A stretch of DNA of 36,322 nucleotides from Evansella tamaricis (lineage in GTDB: Bacteria > Bacillota > Bacilli > Bacillales > Salisediminibacteriaceae), in assembly GCF_019042215.1 (NCBI RefSeq), contig NZ_JAHQCS010000029.1:1-36322 (forward strand). The letters run 5' to 3'. Positions within the stretch are counted from its first letter, which is position 1; each line of letters starts with the position of its first letter. The translations under genes and the position numbers were made by a program. Shown here piece by piece: positions 1 through 7,677 of the stretch. The notes below the pieces were generated by a model. That model ran no database searches. It saw nothing but the letters and a program-made list of their open reading frames with translations, and was not told where the DNA came from.

Positions 1-108
1 GAAGTCCACTCTTTGACTTCGGTTGTCACTTCCGAAGTGCCCCGCAGCGAGTAGGCGGTGGAGCTAGACAATAAGAAAAGCGCAAGCGCCTAGGCGTTTG
101 TGCTTTCT
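1..108 (-). repeat. Dispersed palindromic repeat family A, copy cut by window edge
   Basis: Read on the minus strand this contains the family landmarks seen elsewhere in the window: GCTCCACCGCCTACTCGCTG, CGGGGCACTTCGGAAGTGAC, then the GAAGTC...GACTTC inner inverted repeat running off the window edge. Positions 77-107 add a GCGCAAGCGCC/GGCGTTTGTGC stem. It lies just past the end of opuAC. Related copies are at 6168-6221, 7420-7511, 7554-7677, 15903-16091 and a decayed one at 19920-19980. Boundaries are approximate. Confidence 0.75.
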
Positions 109-112
109 ATTG

Positions 113-143
113 AAAAAAGACGAAGGTTTATACCTTCGTCTTT
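113..143 (-). terminator. Rho-independent terminator of the opuA operon
   Basis: An 11-bp perfect stem (116-126 pairing with 133-143, AAAGACGAAGG/CCTTCGTCTTT) with a 6-nt loop. On the minus strand it is followed by a run of six T. It sits 11 nt beyond the opuAC stop codon and ends the opuAA-opuAB-opuAC transcript. Confidence 0.9.
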
Positions 144-153
144 CAAAGAGTTA

Positions 154-1035
154 TTATTCGATTCCTGCTACCCATTCAGACACTTTATCTTGATTTGCTT
201 CTACCCAAGCAGCAGCAGCATCTTCAGCAGATGTACCTTCTTGAATATCAAGCATTACTTCTTCCATATCAGCTGCAGTCCAGTAGAATTGGTCTAGAAT
301 AGTAAATGCCTCAGGATCATCTTCCTCTAAACCTTCTCTTACCATTGTAGCGATAATCTCTTCATCTCCAAAAGTTCCTTCCGGATCATCAAGATATTTA
401 AGGTCATAGGAAGCGAACTTCCAGTGAGGTGTCCAACCAGTTACAACAATTGGCTCTTCATTGTTAAAGGCCTCTCCTAAAGCAGTAGCCATTGCTCCAC
501 TAGAAGAAGGTAAGACTTCCCATCCATCTAAATTGGCATAGTCAGTTTCCACTGCAGCTTCTGCAGCTGTCACAACACCTGAACCTGCTTCAATACCAGT
601 AATTGTGCTACCAAGACCATCCGCATACTGATCAAGGTCCGCAATAGAATCAATTGTCATATAAGATGGAACGACTAAACCAATTTTTGCACCTTCTAAG
701 TTGGTACCAAGGTCAACTAAGTTGTCTTTATGCTCTTCATATAAAGGTCCATGAGTAGCTGGTAACCATGCGGCAACCATACCATCTGCGTCTCCATTAG
801 CAACTGCTTCCCACATTAGAGCATTGTCAATCGGTGTGTATGTTACATCATAACCTTGGTCTTCAAATACTTTACCAATAACGTGAGTAGATGCAACCTC
901 AGAATCCCACTCCACATAAACTAGTTCGATAGATTTGTCTCCATCTGCACCAGAATCACCACAACCGGCTGCTAATAAAGATAAGGAAAGTCCCGCTGCG
1001 AGACCAATTTTTTTCCAATTCAGTTTTCCAAACAT
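154..1035 (-). CDS. opuAC: Glycine betaine-binding lipoprotein of the OpuA ABC importer
   Basis: Extracytoplasmic substrate-binding protein (293 aa) that captures glycine betaine and related compatible solutes and hands them to the OpuAB permease. A lipoprotein signal is clear: positively charged start, hydrophobic stretch, and lipobox LAAGC with the lipidated Cys at residue 25. The rest is an OpuAC-type solute-binding domain with several Trp (43, 75, 90 and the GWTPHW segment) of the kind that form the aromatic cage for the quaternary ammonium group; exact cage residues are inferred. The mature part is rich in Asp and Glu, fitting a salt-adapted surface protein. It is the last gene of opuAA-opuAB-opuAC, 76 nt after opuAB, and is followed directly by a strong terminator. 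Confidence 0.93.
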   Translation of the reverse strand: MFGKLNWKKIGLAAGLSLSLLAAGCGDSGADGDKSIELVYVEWDSEVASTHVIGKVFEDQGYDVTYTPIDNALMWEAVANGDADGMVAAWLPATHGPLYEEHKDNLVDLGTNLEGAKIGLVVPSYMTIDSIADLDQYADGLGSTITGIEAGSGVVTAAEAAVETDYANLDGWEVLPSSSGAMATALGEAFNNEEPIVVTGWTPHWKFASYDLKYLDDPEGTFGDEEIIATMVREGLEEDDPEAFTILDQFYWTAADMEEVMLDIQEGTSAEDAAAAWVEANQDKVSEWVAGIE

Positions 1036-1111
1036 AAATGTTTCTCCCCTTTTCTTGTTTTAAGTATATATGGAAACTTTTCTAATAGAAAAGATACCAA
1101 CAGTCTTCAAA

Positions 1112-1963
1112 TTACTTTTTTGCTGTATTTACACTTTGTGTAAAGCGATCGATAATAATGGCAAGAATAACGATACTAATACCTGCCACGAACCCTGGAC
1201 CAACTTGTGAACGCTGAAGTGCAGATACAACTTCTCGCCCTAAACCAGGGGAACCAATCATTGATGCTATTACTACCATGGATAATGCAAGCATAACCGT
1301 TTGGTTGATACCAGCCATTATCGTTGCTTTTGCCATTGGTAATTCCACCTTAAACAATTTTTGAGTACCAGTACTTCCAAAGGCGTCTGCTGCCTCTACC
1401 AGTTCTGTTGGTACTTGTCTAATACCCAAATTTGTAAAGCGGACTGTTGGGGGTACTGCGAAAATTAAAGATGCGAAAACCCCTGGGACCATACCAATAC
1501 CGAAAAAGGCTACGGCAGGAATTAAATACACGAATGCCGGCATTGTTTGCATAAAGTCGAGAATTGGTTTCATAATGGATTCTGCAATTTTACTTTTAGA
1601 CATTAAAATTCCAAATGGAACTCCGATAATAACAGATAAGATACTTGCAATAAGTACGAGAGTAAACGTTTCAATTAACCGATCCCATAACCCTTGGTTA
1701 TAAATTAACCAGAGGCCCACTAGTGAAAAGGCAGCAAGACCGAATTTTTTTCCGGTCATGAAAAAGGCGAGTAATACAACCAACAAAATAATAATGACTG
1801 GGGGAACCTCAGACAATCGATCCGTAGACCAACCCATAAAATTACCGAGGTGCGTTCGAATAGGGTAAAAGATAAATGAAAAAGTGCTCGTTAACCAATC
1901 AGTAAATGCTTTGGTCCACTCTGCGATTGGAATTCTAGGTAAAAACTCTAGTAGACTATTCAT
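1112..1963 (-). CDS. opuAB: Glycine betaine ABC transporter permease OpuAB
   Basis: Membrane-spanning subunit (283 aa) of the osmoprotectant importer. It has many hydrophobic segments and a BPD-type permease domain in the second half, with the coupling-loop region around [28 protein letters not shown], which contacts the ATPase. The long N-terminal part before the domain is typical of OpuAB/ProW. The start codon lies inside the end of opuAA (8-nt overlap), indicating translational coupling. It forms one transcript with opuAA and opuAC. Length and order agree with the B. subtilis opuA operon; ProW-type transporters for other betaines are the only close alternative. Confidence 0.93.
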   Translation of the reverse strand: MNSLLEFLPRIPIAEWTKAFTDWLTSTFSFIFYPIRTHLGNFMGWSTDRLSEVPPVIIILLVVLLAFFMTGKKFGLAAFSLVGLWLIYNQGLWDRLIETFTLVLIASILSVIIGVPFGILMSKSKIAESIMKPILDFMQTMPAFVYLIPAVAFFGIGMVPGVFASLIFAVPPTVRFTNLGIRQVPTELVEAADAFGSTGTQKLFKVELPMAKATIMAGINQTVMLALSMVVIASMIGSPGLGREVVSALQRSQVGPGFVAGISIVILAIIIDRFTQSVNTAKK

Positions 1964-3155
1964 TTTCTAAAATCACCTCGCTATCTCGGGCCAATGCACC
2001 AATCACTGCTCCACGGACAATAATACCTACTAATTTCTCATTATCAATAACTGCTACCGGGACTGGTGAATCATGAATAATATTAAAGATGTCAACCATC
2101 GGTGTTTCTTTTTCAACTTTTGGAATATCGTTCTGTAAAATATCCTTTAAGTTATTGATCTCTTTTTTTCGAGCCTCTGAAGCTGCATCGGCAGTAACAT
2201 ACCCTTTAAGGAGTCTATTGCTGTCCACCACAAACATGCTTGAAATACCTTCTTTTTGCATTCTTTCCAGTGCTACGCGGGGCCCGTGTTTGTCAATGTT
2301 AACGGTCTCCGGACGTTTCATAATATGTTGGGCAGTGAGTACTTTGGATCGGTCCACATCTTCGACGAATTTTTCCACATAATCGTTTGCAGGTTTAACA
2401 AGAATTTCTTCTGGTGTTCCGATTTGCACAATGGAACCATCTTTCATTAATGCAATACGGTCTCCAATTCTTAATGCTTCGTCAAGGTCGTGTGTAATAA
2501 AGATTATTGTTTTTTTCATAGTTGTTTGTAATTCCAGCAGTTCATCCTGCATGTCTTTACGGATAAGCGGATCGAGGGCTGAAAATGCTTCATCCATTAA
2601 AAGAACCTCCGGATCATTTGCTAATGCTCGGGCTAAACCTACTCGCTGCTGCATTCCTCCGGATAACTGATCAGGGAATTGATCCTCATACCCTTTTAAT
2701 CCAACTAATTCTAATGAATTTAAAGCCTTGTTCCTACGACCTTCCTTATCGATTCCTTGAACTTCAAGGCCGTATTCTACATTTTGCAAGATTGTCCGGA
2801 ATGGAAATAGACCAAACTTTTGAAAAACCATGCTCATTTTTTTCCGGCGAACTTCGCGGAGTTGTTGATCATTCATTTGGGCCAAATCTTCTCCATCGAT
2901 CCATACGTTCCCAGAAGTAGGGTTAATAAGACGATTTAAAAGACGGACGAGAGTAGATTTTCCACTTCCCGATAACCCCATAATGACGAAAATTTCCCCG
3001 TCTTCCACTTCAAATGACGCCTGATTCACACCAACTGTCATACCAGTTTCTTTTAAAATCTCGTCTTTCGATTTTTTCTCATTTAACATCTTAATGGCTT
3101 GTTTAGGACGTTTCCCAAAAACCTTTGTTAAACTCTGAACTTTTATTTTTGGCAC
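1956..3155 (-). CDS. opuAA: Glycine betaine ABC transporter ATPase OpuAA with C-terminal CBS domains
   Basis: Cytoplasmic ATP-hydrolysing subunit (399 aa) that powers glycine betaine uptake. Visible motifs are Walker [10 protein letters not shown] (60-68), the signature LSGGMQQR (164-171) and Walker B LLMDEA (185-190), followed by the [10 protein letters not shown] switch region. Residues from about 270 to the end form a tandem CBS module ([27 protein letters not shown]), which in OpuA-type transporters senses ionic strength or nucleotides. It is the first gene of the operon; a good SigA-type promoter lies about 150 nt upstream (3307-3335), next to a divergently transcribed GbsR-type regulator. 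Overlap with opuAB suggests coupled translation. Confidence 0.94.
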   Translation of the reverse strand: MPKIKVQSLTKVFGKRPKQAIKMLNEKKSKDEILKETGMTVGVNQASFEVEDGEIFVIMGLSGSGKSTLVRLLNRLINPTSGNVWIDGEDLAQMNDQQLREVRRKKMSMVFQKFGLFPFRTILQNVEYGLEVQGIDKEGRRNKALNSLELVGLKGYEDQFPDQLSGGMQQRVGLARALANDPEVLLMDEAFSALDPLIRKDMQDELLELQTTMKKTIIFITHDLDEALRIGDRIALMKDGSIVQIGTPEEILVKPANDYVEKFVEDVDRSKVLTAQHIMKRPETVNIDKHGPRVALERMQKEGISSMFVVDSNRLLKGYVTADAASEARKKEINNLKDILQNDIPKVEKETPMVDIFNIIHDSPVPVAVIDNEKLVGIIVRGAVIGALARDSEVILENE

Positions 3156-3306
3156 AAAAACACCTCATTTCATCTCAATTAACCGATTCTATTACATTAG
3201 TAATTTATAAGAAGAAGGGATATAAGATACTCCCGTACATTTCTCTAAAAAACAAATGATAACGAAATATTACTCAGCTGCTACTCACCAATTGCTTGAC
3301 TTTTAT

Positions 3307-3335
3307 ACTATAAACTTTAATTTTCTAATGATCAA
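3307..3335 (-). promoter_or_regulatory. Candidate SigA promoter of opuA operon
   Basis: On the minus strand: -35 TTGATC (3330-3335), 17-nt spacer, -10 TATAGT (3307-3312). It drives toward opuAA, leaving a leader of roughly 145 nt. The sequence AAACTGTATAT (3334-3344) touches the -35 element and recurs as AAACTGTACAT at 3379-3389, so it may be part of the operator of the adjacent regulator. Confidence 0.65.
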
Positions 3336-3369
3336 ACTGTATATTCCTACTAAATCGTTAGAAAAGTTT

Positions 3370-3387
3370 GTTCAGTTAAAACTGTAC
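3370..3387. promoter_or_regulatory. Palindrome, candidate operator of the GbsR-type regulator
   Basis: GTTCAGTTAAAACTGTAC is an 18-bp inverted repeat with one mismatched pair (half-site CAGTT/AACTG with outer GT/AC). It lies between the opuA promoter and the regulator gene. Its right half AAACTGTACAT is repeated with one change at 3334-3344 beside the opuA -35. Operator function is inferred from position and symmetry only. Confidence 0.45.
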
Positions 3388-3516
3388 ATAATAAATTTAG
3401 TAAATCCTTTTAAATGCTAACGGATGCTTAATTTTTGGTATTCTACGGTAACTTTCATCTTGTATGTAGATTTGCTACCATTTAAATTAGCGATAGTGGA
3501 GGAGGTTCACAATGCA

Positions 3517-4092
3517 ATGCCGAGCAATAATAACTATGCAGTAGAATCGGAACGATTAGAAGAAGCGCGCAATAGATTTATTACTGAAATAGCAAAAAAT
3601 ATACATCTATATAACATCACACCATCTGCTGGTCGCCTTTATGGAACCGTATTTTTTTCAGAAGAACCCATGACTCTTGATGAGATGAGTAAAGCATTAG
3701 GGATGAGTAAAACAAGTATGAGTACAGGTATACGTTCACTGCTTGATGCAAACATGGTCGAAAGAGTGTGGGAAAGGGGTATAAGAAAGGATCTTTATAA
3801 AGTGGAAGATGACTGGTATAAGTCCTTTTCTAATGTTTTTATTAATCGATGGAGAAATGCTACGGAATTAAATATGTCTGCTATTCAAGAAACTAAAGAG
3901 ATGCTATACCAATTAAGACAAGAAACAACATTTAAAGATATTAGTAAAAAAATAGATACAGACATTGAAAAGTTAACAGAAGCAGAGAATTATTATCATT
4001 GGTTGACCGATGTTATTGCCTTATTTGAAACAGGGAAAATATTTGATATTGTTCCAAAACGAAGGGATTTAACTAAAGGAAAAAATATATAG
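3517..4092 (+). CDS. GbsR/OpcR-type MarR-superfamily regulator, divergent from opuA
   Basis: A 191-aa DNA-binding protein of the GbsR family, choline/betaine-responsive relatives of MarR. The winged-helix part is visible: MTLDEMSKALGMSKTSMSTG is the helix-turn-helix, preceded by an N-terminal helical region and followed by a C-terminal dimerisation helix. B. subtilis GbsR (about 180 aa) and OpcR repress betaine synthesis and choline/betaine uptake genes. The start chosen is ATG 3517, because GGAGGAGG (3498-3505) is well placed before it; a longer reading frame back to 3424 lacks a ribosome site. Its divergent position next to opuAA suggests that it controls the importer, unlike B. subtilis, where no regulator adjoins opuA. 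That role is inference. Confidence 0.85.
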   Translation: MPSNNNYAVESERLEEARNRFITEIAKNIHLYNITPSAGRLYGTVFFSEEPMTLDEMSKALGMSKTSMSTGIRSLLDANMVERVWERGIRKDLYKVEDDWYKSFSNVFINRWRNATELNMSAIQETKEMLYQLRQETTFKDISKKIDTDIEKLTEAENYYHWLTDVIALFETGKIFDIVPKRRDLTKGKNI

Positions 4093-4111
4093 ATAAAAAT
4101 ATATTTATTTC

Positions 4112-4120
4112 TGCTATAAT
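4112..4120 (+). promoter_or_regulatory. Extended -10 promoter of the 28-aa peptide gene
   Basis: TGCTATAAT is a perfect TATAAT with the TGn extension; no good -35 is visible 17 nt upstream, which is common for extended -10 promoters. The small reading frame starts 35 nt downstream. Confidence 0.55.
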
Positions 4121-4154
4121 AAATACACATATAAATTAGAAAAGAGTGGATGTT

Positions 4155-4241
4155 ATGAAAAACTACCAAGTAGCTCTACTCCTTTTAGTAATTGGATTTA
4201 TTGGCGGGGCATTATTTTGGGTGTGGGTTTTTACAAAATAA
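4155..4241 (+). CDS. Small 28-aa single-pass membrane peptide
   Basis: A short reading frame, ATG 4155 to TAA 4239, encoding 28 residues. It begins MKNYQVA, continues as one hydrophobic helix (LLLLVIGFIGGALFWVWVF) and ends in Thr-Lys, so it looks like a one-span membrane peptide with the positive residue Lys-2 near the start. The ribosome site is weak (AAAAGAGTGG). What supports a real gene is packaging: an extended -10 promoter at 4112-4120 and a strong terminator at 4254-4287 bracket exactly this frame, between the regulator gene and sigX. I do not recognise the family. It could alternatively be a small RNA that happens to contain a frame. Confidence 0.6.
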   Translation: MKNYQVALLLLVIGFIGGALFWVWVFTK

Positions 4242-4253
4242 TAGTTGTAAATC

Positions 4254-4287
4254 AGTGTCAACCATTTTTGGGTTTGACACTTTTTTT
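4254..4287 (+). terminator. Rho-independent terminator before sigX
   Basis: Stem AGTGTCAACC (4254-4263) with GGTTTGACACT (4271-4281), one bulged base, followed by seven T (4281-4287). It ends the small-peptide transcript. Its last T is also the first base of the SigX-type -35 element TGTAAC. Confidence 0.88.
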
Positions 4288-4312
4288 GTAACCTAATGAT
4301 ATAAACATCGAC
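4287..4312 (+). promoter_or_regulatory. SigX-type ECF promoter (autoregulatory)
   Basis: -35 TGTAAC (4287-4292), 16-nt spacer, -10 CGAC (4309-4312). B. subtilis SigX recognises TGTAAC-N17-CGAC and reads its own gene from such a site, so this is very probably the sigX autoregulatory promoter. It abuts the preceding terminator. Confidence 0.75.
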
Positions 4313-4338
4313 TAATATTGGGAGAGGGAGGGAAGAGC

Positions 4339-4884
4339 GTGAGAGAGGAATTTGATCGTTTATATAAAACGTATCACCACACACTTTTCCAGTATTTATT
4401 TTATATGGTTCGTAACCGAGAAGTGGCCGAAGAACTTGTTCAAGAAGTCTATATAAAAGTACTTCATTCCTTTCAATCATTTGAAGGGAAAAGTAGTGAA
4501 AAGACGTGGCTTTATTCGGTTGCAAAACATGTTGGAATTGACTGGATCAGGAGCCAAAGCCGAAAAAAAAGAAAGTGGGAAGGAAAACAATATGAATGGA
4601 GTGAAAGGGAATTTGAGCTTCAGGATCATGCTCTATTACCTGAAGAAATCCTTCTCCAAAAAGATGAACTTCAACAAGTATACCGTATGCTAAAGCGTTG
4701 TTCTGAAGATCAGCAACAAGTTATTATTTTAAGATATATTCAATCCCTAAGTATAACGGAGACCGCTGATGTTTTAGGTTGGACTGAGAGTAAGGTGAAA
4801 ACAACACAGCATAGGGCGATTAAAACACTACAGAAACATTTAGAGAATAGCAACATGATCGAGTGGAAGGAGGTAAGTGAATGA
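4339..4884 (+). CDS. sigX: ECF RNA polymerase sigma factor SigX
   Basis: Extracytoplasmic-function sigma factor (181 aa from GTG 4339). Region 2 covers about 1-75 (LFQYLFYMVRN, ELVQEVYIKVLHSF, SSEKTWLYSVAKHVGIDW) and region 4 about 115-170 (QVIILRYIQSLSITETADVLGWTESKVKTTQHRAIKTL). These segments closely resemble B. subtilis SigX, which controls genes that change cell-surface charge and resistance to cationic peptides. The GTG start follows GGAGGGAAG at a good distance; an in-frame TTG at 4318 has no ribosome site. It overlaps rsiX by 4 nt (ATGA), the normal sigma/anti-sigma arrangement, and is preceded by a SigX-type promoter, so it should be self-activating and restrained by RsiX. Confidence 0.93.
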   Translation: MREEFDRLYKTYHHTLFQYLFYMVRNREVAEELVQEVYIKVLHSFQSFEGKSSEKTWLYSVAKHVGIDWIRSQSRKKRKWEGKQYEWSEREFELQDHALLPEEILLQKDELQQVYRMLKRCSEDQQQVIILRYIQSLSITETADVLGWTESKVKTTQHRAIKTLQKHLENSNMIEWKEVSE

Positions 4885-6113
4885 CACGGAAATCAGGTTG
4901 GGATGAAGAAAAAGTGGAGGATTATCTTCGTCAATTACCTCCAGTGAAAGATAAACAGAATAAAGAAGAAATATTTCAAGCAATCCAAACAAAACTAAAA
5001 GATAAACAAGTTCAGCAGAGCAGGAAAAGTAAAAAAATAAGAACAAAAACTTGGTTCTATCCTGCCATAGCTTCCATTGCTGCCGTTTTCTTAATTCTAT
5101 TAATTCTTCCATCATTTTTAAATGATCAGCAATTTTCCACAGAAGATCATACGAATGATGGGGGAACGGAACTTACTAATGGTGATTCTCAAGAAATTTC
5201 AGGAATACAACCGGAAAATGGTTCAGATGAAATGGGGATTGCAGGAATTACCGAAGGGGACATGGAAGGTACGATAGAAACCACCCCTGAGGATGGATTG
5301 AACAATATTTATACACCAATTCCAAAATCCGTTCAAGTGGATAAAGGAGATATGATTGAAACCCATGTATTCTTAGTTGGAGAACGCCAGGAAGGAAGTG
5401 CTTTTGATTCACTTGAAGATAACCTTTTCTTCGCTTTGAACTCAGAAGAATTCAGCTGGAGTGGGGTTCAAAGTGTATCGATTCAAGAAGATGGGATCAT
5501 AGCAACACTTGATTTTTCAACAGAGAATCGCCGTTTAGAGAGCATGAGTGCAGATGAACAAAAGGCACTTACACAAGCGATACAAGAGTTATTTGGGTTT
5601 TATGGTATTGAAAAAGTAAGACTGACAACTAATGGTGAGCCAGGAGTTATTTATGGACAGGATGGGCCGTTGGAAGACTTGCCCATATCCTATTTAAACC
5701 GAGGATATTACCTTTTCGAAACAGAGGATGGAGAACAATATTTATTCCGCTCAGTTTCGGTTGAACAGCAATTTACCACTCCAACAGGAGATTTTCTGAC
5801 TTTCGAACAAACGATTGAAAAGATGAAAAATGTTAACGAGTTAGAATGGTACCATTCTCCGATACCAAAAGATACTGAGTTTGATATCATTCACGAGGGA
5901 GACACGATCCGAATTCTATTTTCCGATGGAAGTGGAATGGAAGATACAAAGGAATATGAACTGTTTGTTGAATCCATGCTTTTGACGGCTACAGACTTTG
6001 ATGATGTGGAGTATCTTATTTTTGAAAATATAGACATAGAATCCGTTGGCCCTTATCAAATGGGTGAATATTTATCAGTTGAAAATACAATTCCGAATTT
6101 AAATCATCAGTAA
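4881..6113 (+). CDS. rsiX: Anti-sigma-X factor RsiX with extracytoplasmic GerMN domains
   Basis: Membrane-bound regulator (410 aa) that holds SigX inactive. The cytoplasmic N-terminus (about 1-57, with YLRQLPPVKDKQNKEEIF) matches the SigX-binding part of B. subtilis RsiX. One membrane segment follows at about 58-80, then an acidic low-complexity linker (about 85-145) and an extracytoplasmic region resembling GerMN domains (about 155-260 and 290-400, ending with LLTATDFDDVEYLIFENID). It is somewhat longer than B. subtilis RsiX (about 370 aa), mainly through the acidic linker. Translation is coupled to sigX by an ATGA overlap, with GGAAGGAGG just upstream. A terminator follows. Confidence 0.9.
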   Translation: MTRKSGWDEEKVEDYLRQLPPVKDKQNKEEIFQAIQTKLKDKQVQQSRKSKKIRTKTWFYPAIASIAAVFLILLILPSFLNDQQFSTEDHTNDGGTELTNGDSQEISGIQPENGSDEMGIAGITEGDMEGTIETTPEDGLNNIYTPIPKSVQVDKGDMIETHVFLVGERQEGSAFDSLEDNLFFALNSEEFSWSGVQSVSIQEDGIIATLDFSTENRRLESMSADEQKALTQAIQELFGFYGIEKVRLTTNGEPGVIYGQDGPLEDLPISYLNRGYYLFETEDGEQYLFRSVSVEQQFTTPTGDFLTFEQTIEKMKNVNELEWYHSPIPKDTEFDIIHEGDTIRILFSDGSGMEDTKEYELFVESMLLTATDFDDVEYLIFENIDIESVGPYQMGEYLSVENTIPNLNHQ

Positions 6114-6118
6114 AATAG

Positions 6119-6162
6119 AAGTGCCTGAATAGAAAAATATATTCTATTTCAGGTACTTTTTT
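6119..6162 (+). terminator. Terminator of sigX-rsiX
   Basis: AGTGCCTGAATAGAA pairs with TTCTATTTCAGGTACT (one bulge, one G-T pair) and is followed by TTTTTT (6157-6162). It lies 6 nt after the rsiX stop. Confidence 0.8.
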
Positions 6163-6167
6163 AGTTC

Positions 6168-6221
6168 CATCCTACTCGCTGCGGGGCACTTCGCTCGTAT
6201 TCATAGGCGCTTACGCTTTTC
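6168..6221 (+). repeat. Palindromic repeat family A, short copy
   Basis: TCCTACTCGCTGCGGGGCAC joined directly to CTCGTATTCATAGGCGCTTA and CGCTTTTCT. Compared with the full copy at 7554-7677 the central inner hairpin (about 60 nt) is missing, so this looks like an internally deleted copy. The rest of 6114-6396 shows no gene. Confidence 0.75.
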
Positions 6222-6396
6222 TAATTTTTTATACTTCTCGCTTTTATTGATTTCAGTCGGCAGATTCTCTTCGGTAAAAGATTATGAGAGGAAGACACGG
6301 GGAGGGTTACCTATATAAGTATATGTATGTGGAATAATGGGCTGAATAGAGTAGTATGGATGGTGGGAATCTTAGTCTGGTTTTTGGAGGGGTTCT

Positions 6397-7284
6397 GTGG
6401 ATACTATAACACATACATTATTTGGATTAGCTTTATATGGTTCAGTAGATAAACGTCATTTTTCTAAACTAGAAAAGCGTGCTTTGTTATTTACAACAAT
6501 TATAGGTAGTCAAATCCCGGATATTGATGTAGTTTCCCAATTTTGGGATACAGAGGGACAATATCAGATGTGGCACAGGGGGATTACTCACTCTGTCTTT
6601 ATGGTACCTTTTTTTGCGGCAGCCATCTATTGGGTGACCCGGTGGATTTGGAAAGTAAGAAGTCAGCTCTTTTTTTGGATGGCAACACTTTCCGTTTTTA
6701 TTCATAGTACTAGTGATTTATTTAATGCTTGGGGAACAGGTTATCTTGAACCGATTTCTTCTGTCAGGGTGACCTTTGGTACAATACCTATTATTGATTT
6801 TGTTATCTGGGGGATTTTAATAGGAGCATTGGTCATTACCCGTTTTAGGAAGGACATACCAAAGCATCTCATTTATAGGTCAGCTTGGTTTGTGATTATA
6901 CTACATATTTTTGTACAAACATTCCAAGGTTATATTATTTATAATCAATATAGTAATTATGAGGAAAAAGCATTATCGGCATCTTTTATTCCAACTGCAT
7001 TTTCTGTTATTGGAAAATCAGATGGTGAGGTATCCATTTATAATGCCTCGTTCTTCTGGGAAGATGAGTTGGAAGTAACCCTTACTAGCAATGAAAATGC
7101 AGATTTAGATACATTATTTGAAAAAAGACCAGAGGCAAAAACCCTTTATGAGTGGGCACCATTTGTTGTAGTAGTGGATGAAGGGGATACCTTAGGAATT
7201 TATGATCCCCGTTTTTATAGGAATGGACAATCATTTTTATTTGAATATATTAGTAGGAAAGATCTCGAGCATGAGAATCCGTGA
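6397..7284 (+). CDS. DUF457-family membrane-bound metal-dependent hydrolase
   Basis: Integral membrane protein (295 aa) of the YdjM/YfhP (DUF457) family, predicted metal-dependent hydrolases of unknown substrate. Conserved polar residues are visible: His6 in MDTITH, PDID (41-44), HRGITHS (60-66) and HSTSDLFN (103-110), with hydrophobic spans between them; these His/Asp likely bind the metal. The last third (about 205-295) is a soluble, probably extracytoplasmic domain. The start is GTG 6397 with GGAGGGG upstream. It is a single-gene unit ending at the terminator at 7359. Substrate and physiological role cannot be told from the sequence; in B. subtilis, YfhP is linked to regulation of a neighbouring gene. 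Confidence 0.8.
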   Translation: MDTITHTLFGLALYGSVDKRHFSKLEKRALLFTTIIGSQIPDIDVVSQFWDTEGQYQMWHRGITHSVFMVPFFAAAIYWVTRWIWKVRSQLFFWMATLSVFIHSTSDLFNAWGTGYLEPISSVRVTFGTIPIIDFVIWGILIGALVITRFRKDIPKHLIYRSAWFVIILHIFVQTFQGYIIYNQYSNYEEKALSASFIPTAFSVIGKSDGEVSIYNASFFWEDELEVTLTSNENADLDTLFEKRPEAKTLYEWAPFVVVVDEGDTLGIYDPRFYRNGQSFLFEYISRKDLEHENP

Positions 7285-7358
7285 ATAATATCGTTACCTG
7301 GGAAATAATTTGAGAAAACGTGGGATTACATAGGGGCTACTGTCGTATTGAGGAAAGA

Positions 7359-7390
7359 AAACGTCCATGAGTATGGACGTTTCTATTTTT
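7359..7390 (+). terminator. Terminator downstream of the DUF457 gene
   Basis: Ten-bp stem AAACGTCCAT (7359-7368)/ATGGACGTTT (7373-7382), 4-nt loop, then CTATTTTT. Confidence 0.8.
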
Positions 7391-7419
7391 CAAAATAAAG
7401 AATTTATAAGTTTTTGTAC

Positions 7420-7511
7420 CTTCGGAAGTGACAACTGAAGTCGAAGAGCGGACTTCTGTTGTCATTCCTCCACTGCCCTACGCTCGTATTCATAGGCGCT
7501 TACGCTTTTCT
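7420..7511 (+). repeat. Palindromic repeat family A, partial copy
   Basis: A 92-bp segment identical base for base to 7586-7677. It contains the inner inverted repeat TGACAACTGAAGTC/GACTTCTGTTGTCA (14-bp stem, one mismatch) and the right end TAGGCGCTTACGCTTTTCT, but lacks the left outer arm. The gene-free stretch 7285-7665 holds the terminator at 7359, this copy and the full copy at 7554; nothing else was seen. Confidence 0.85.
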
Positions 7512-7553
7512 TAAAGGTAAGAAAGCATAAGTTTTTGCACCTTCGGGCAATTT

Positions 7554-7677
7554 GTCCAGCTCCAGCGCCTACTCGCTGCGGGGCACTTCGGAAGTGACAA
7601 CTGAAGTCGAAGAGCGGACTTCTGTTGTCATTCCTCCACTGCCCTACGCTCGTATTCATAGGCGCTTACGCTTTTCT
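7554..7677 (+). repeat. Palindromic repeat family A, full copy running into rocR
   Basis: Most complete copy: left arm GTCCAGCTCCAGCGCCTA, middle GGGGCACTTCGG, inner inverted repeat TGACAACTGAAGTC...GACTTCTGTTGTCA, right arm TAGGCGCTTACGCTTTTCT. Outer arms pair as AGCGCCTA/TAGGCGCT. Its right end overlaps the last codons and stop of rocR (stop at 7666-7668 on the minus strand). Confidence 0.85.

Noticed and set aside
3424-3516. N-terminal extension of the GbsR-type regulator
   Set aside because: No ribosome site before 3424 and the extra 31 residues are hydrophobic and unlike the family; GGAGGAGG supports ATG 3517.
7462-7659. 65-codon minus-strand frame downstream of rocR
   Set aside because: It lies wholly in two copies of the palindromic repeat and has no ribosome site or family resemblance.
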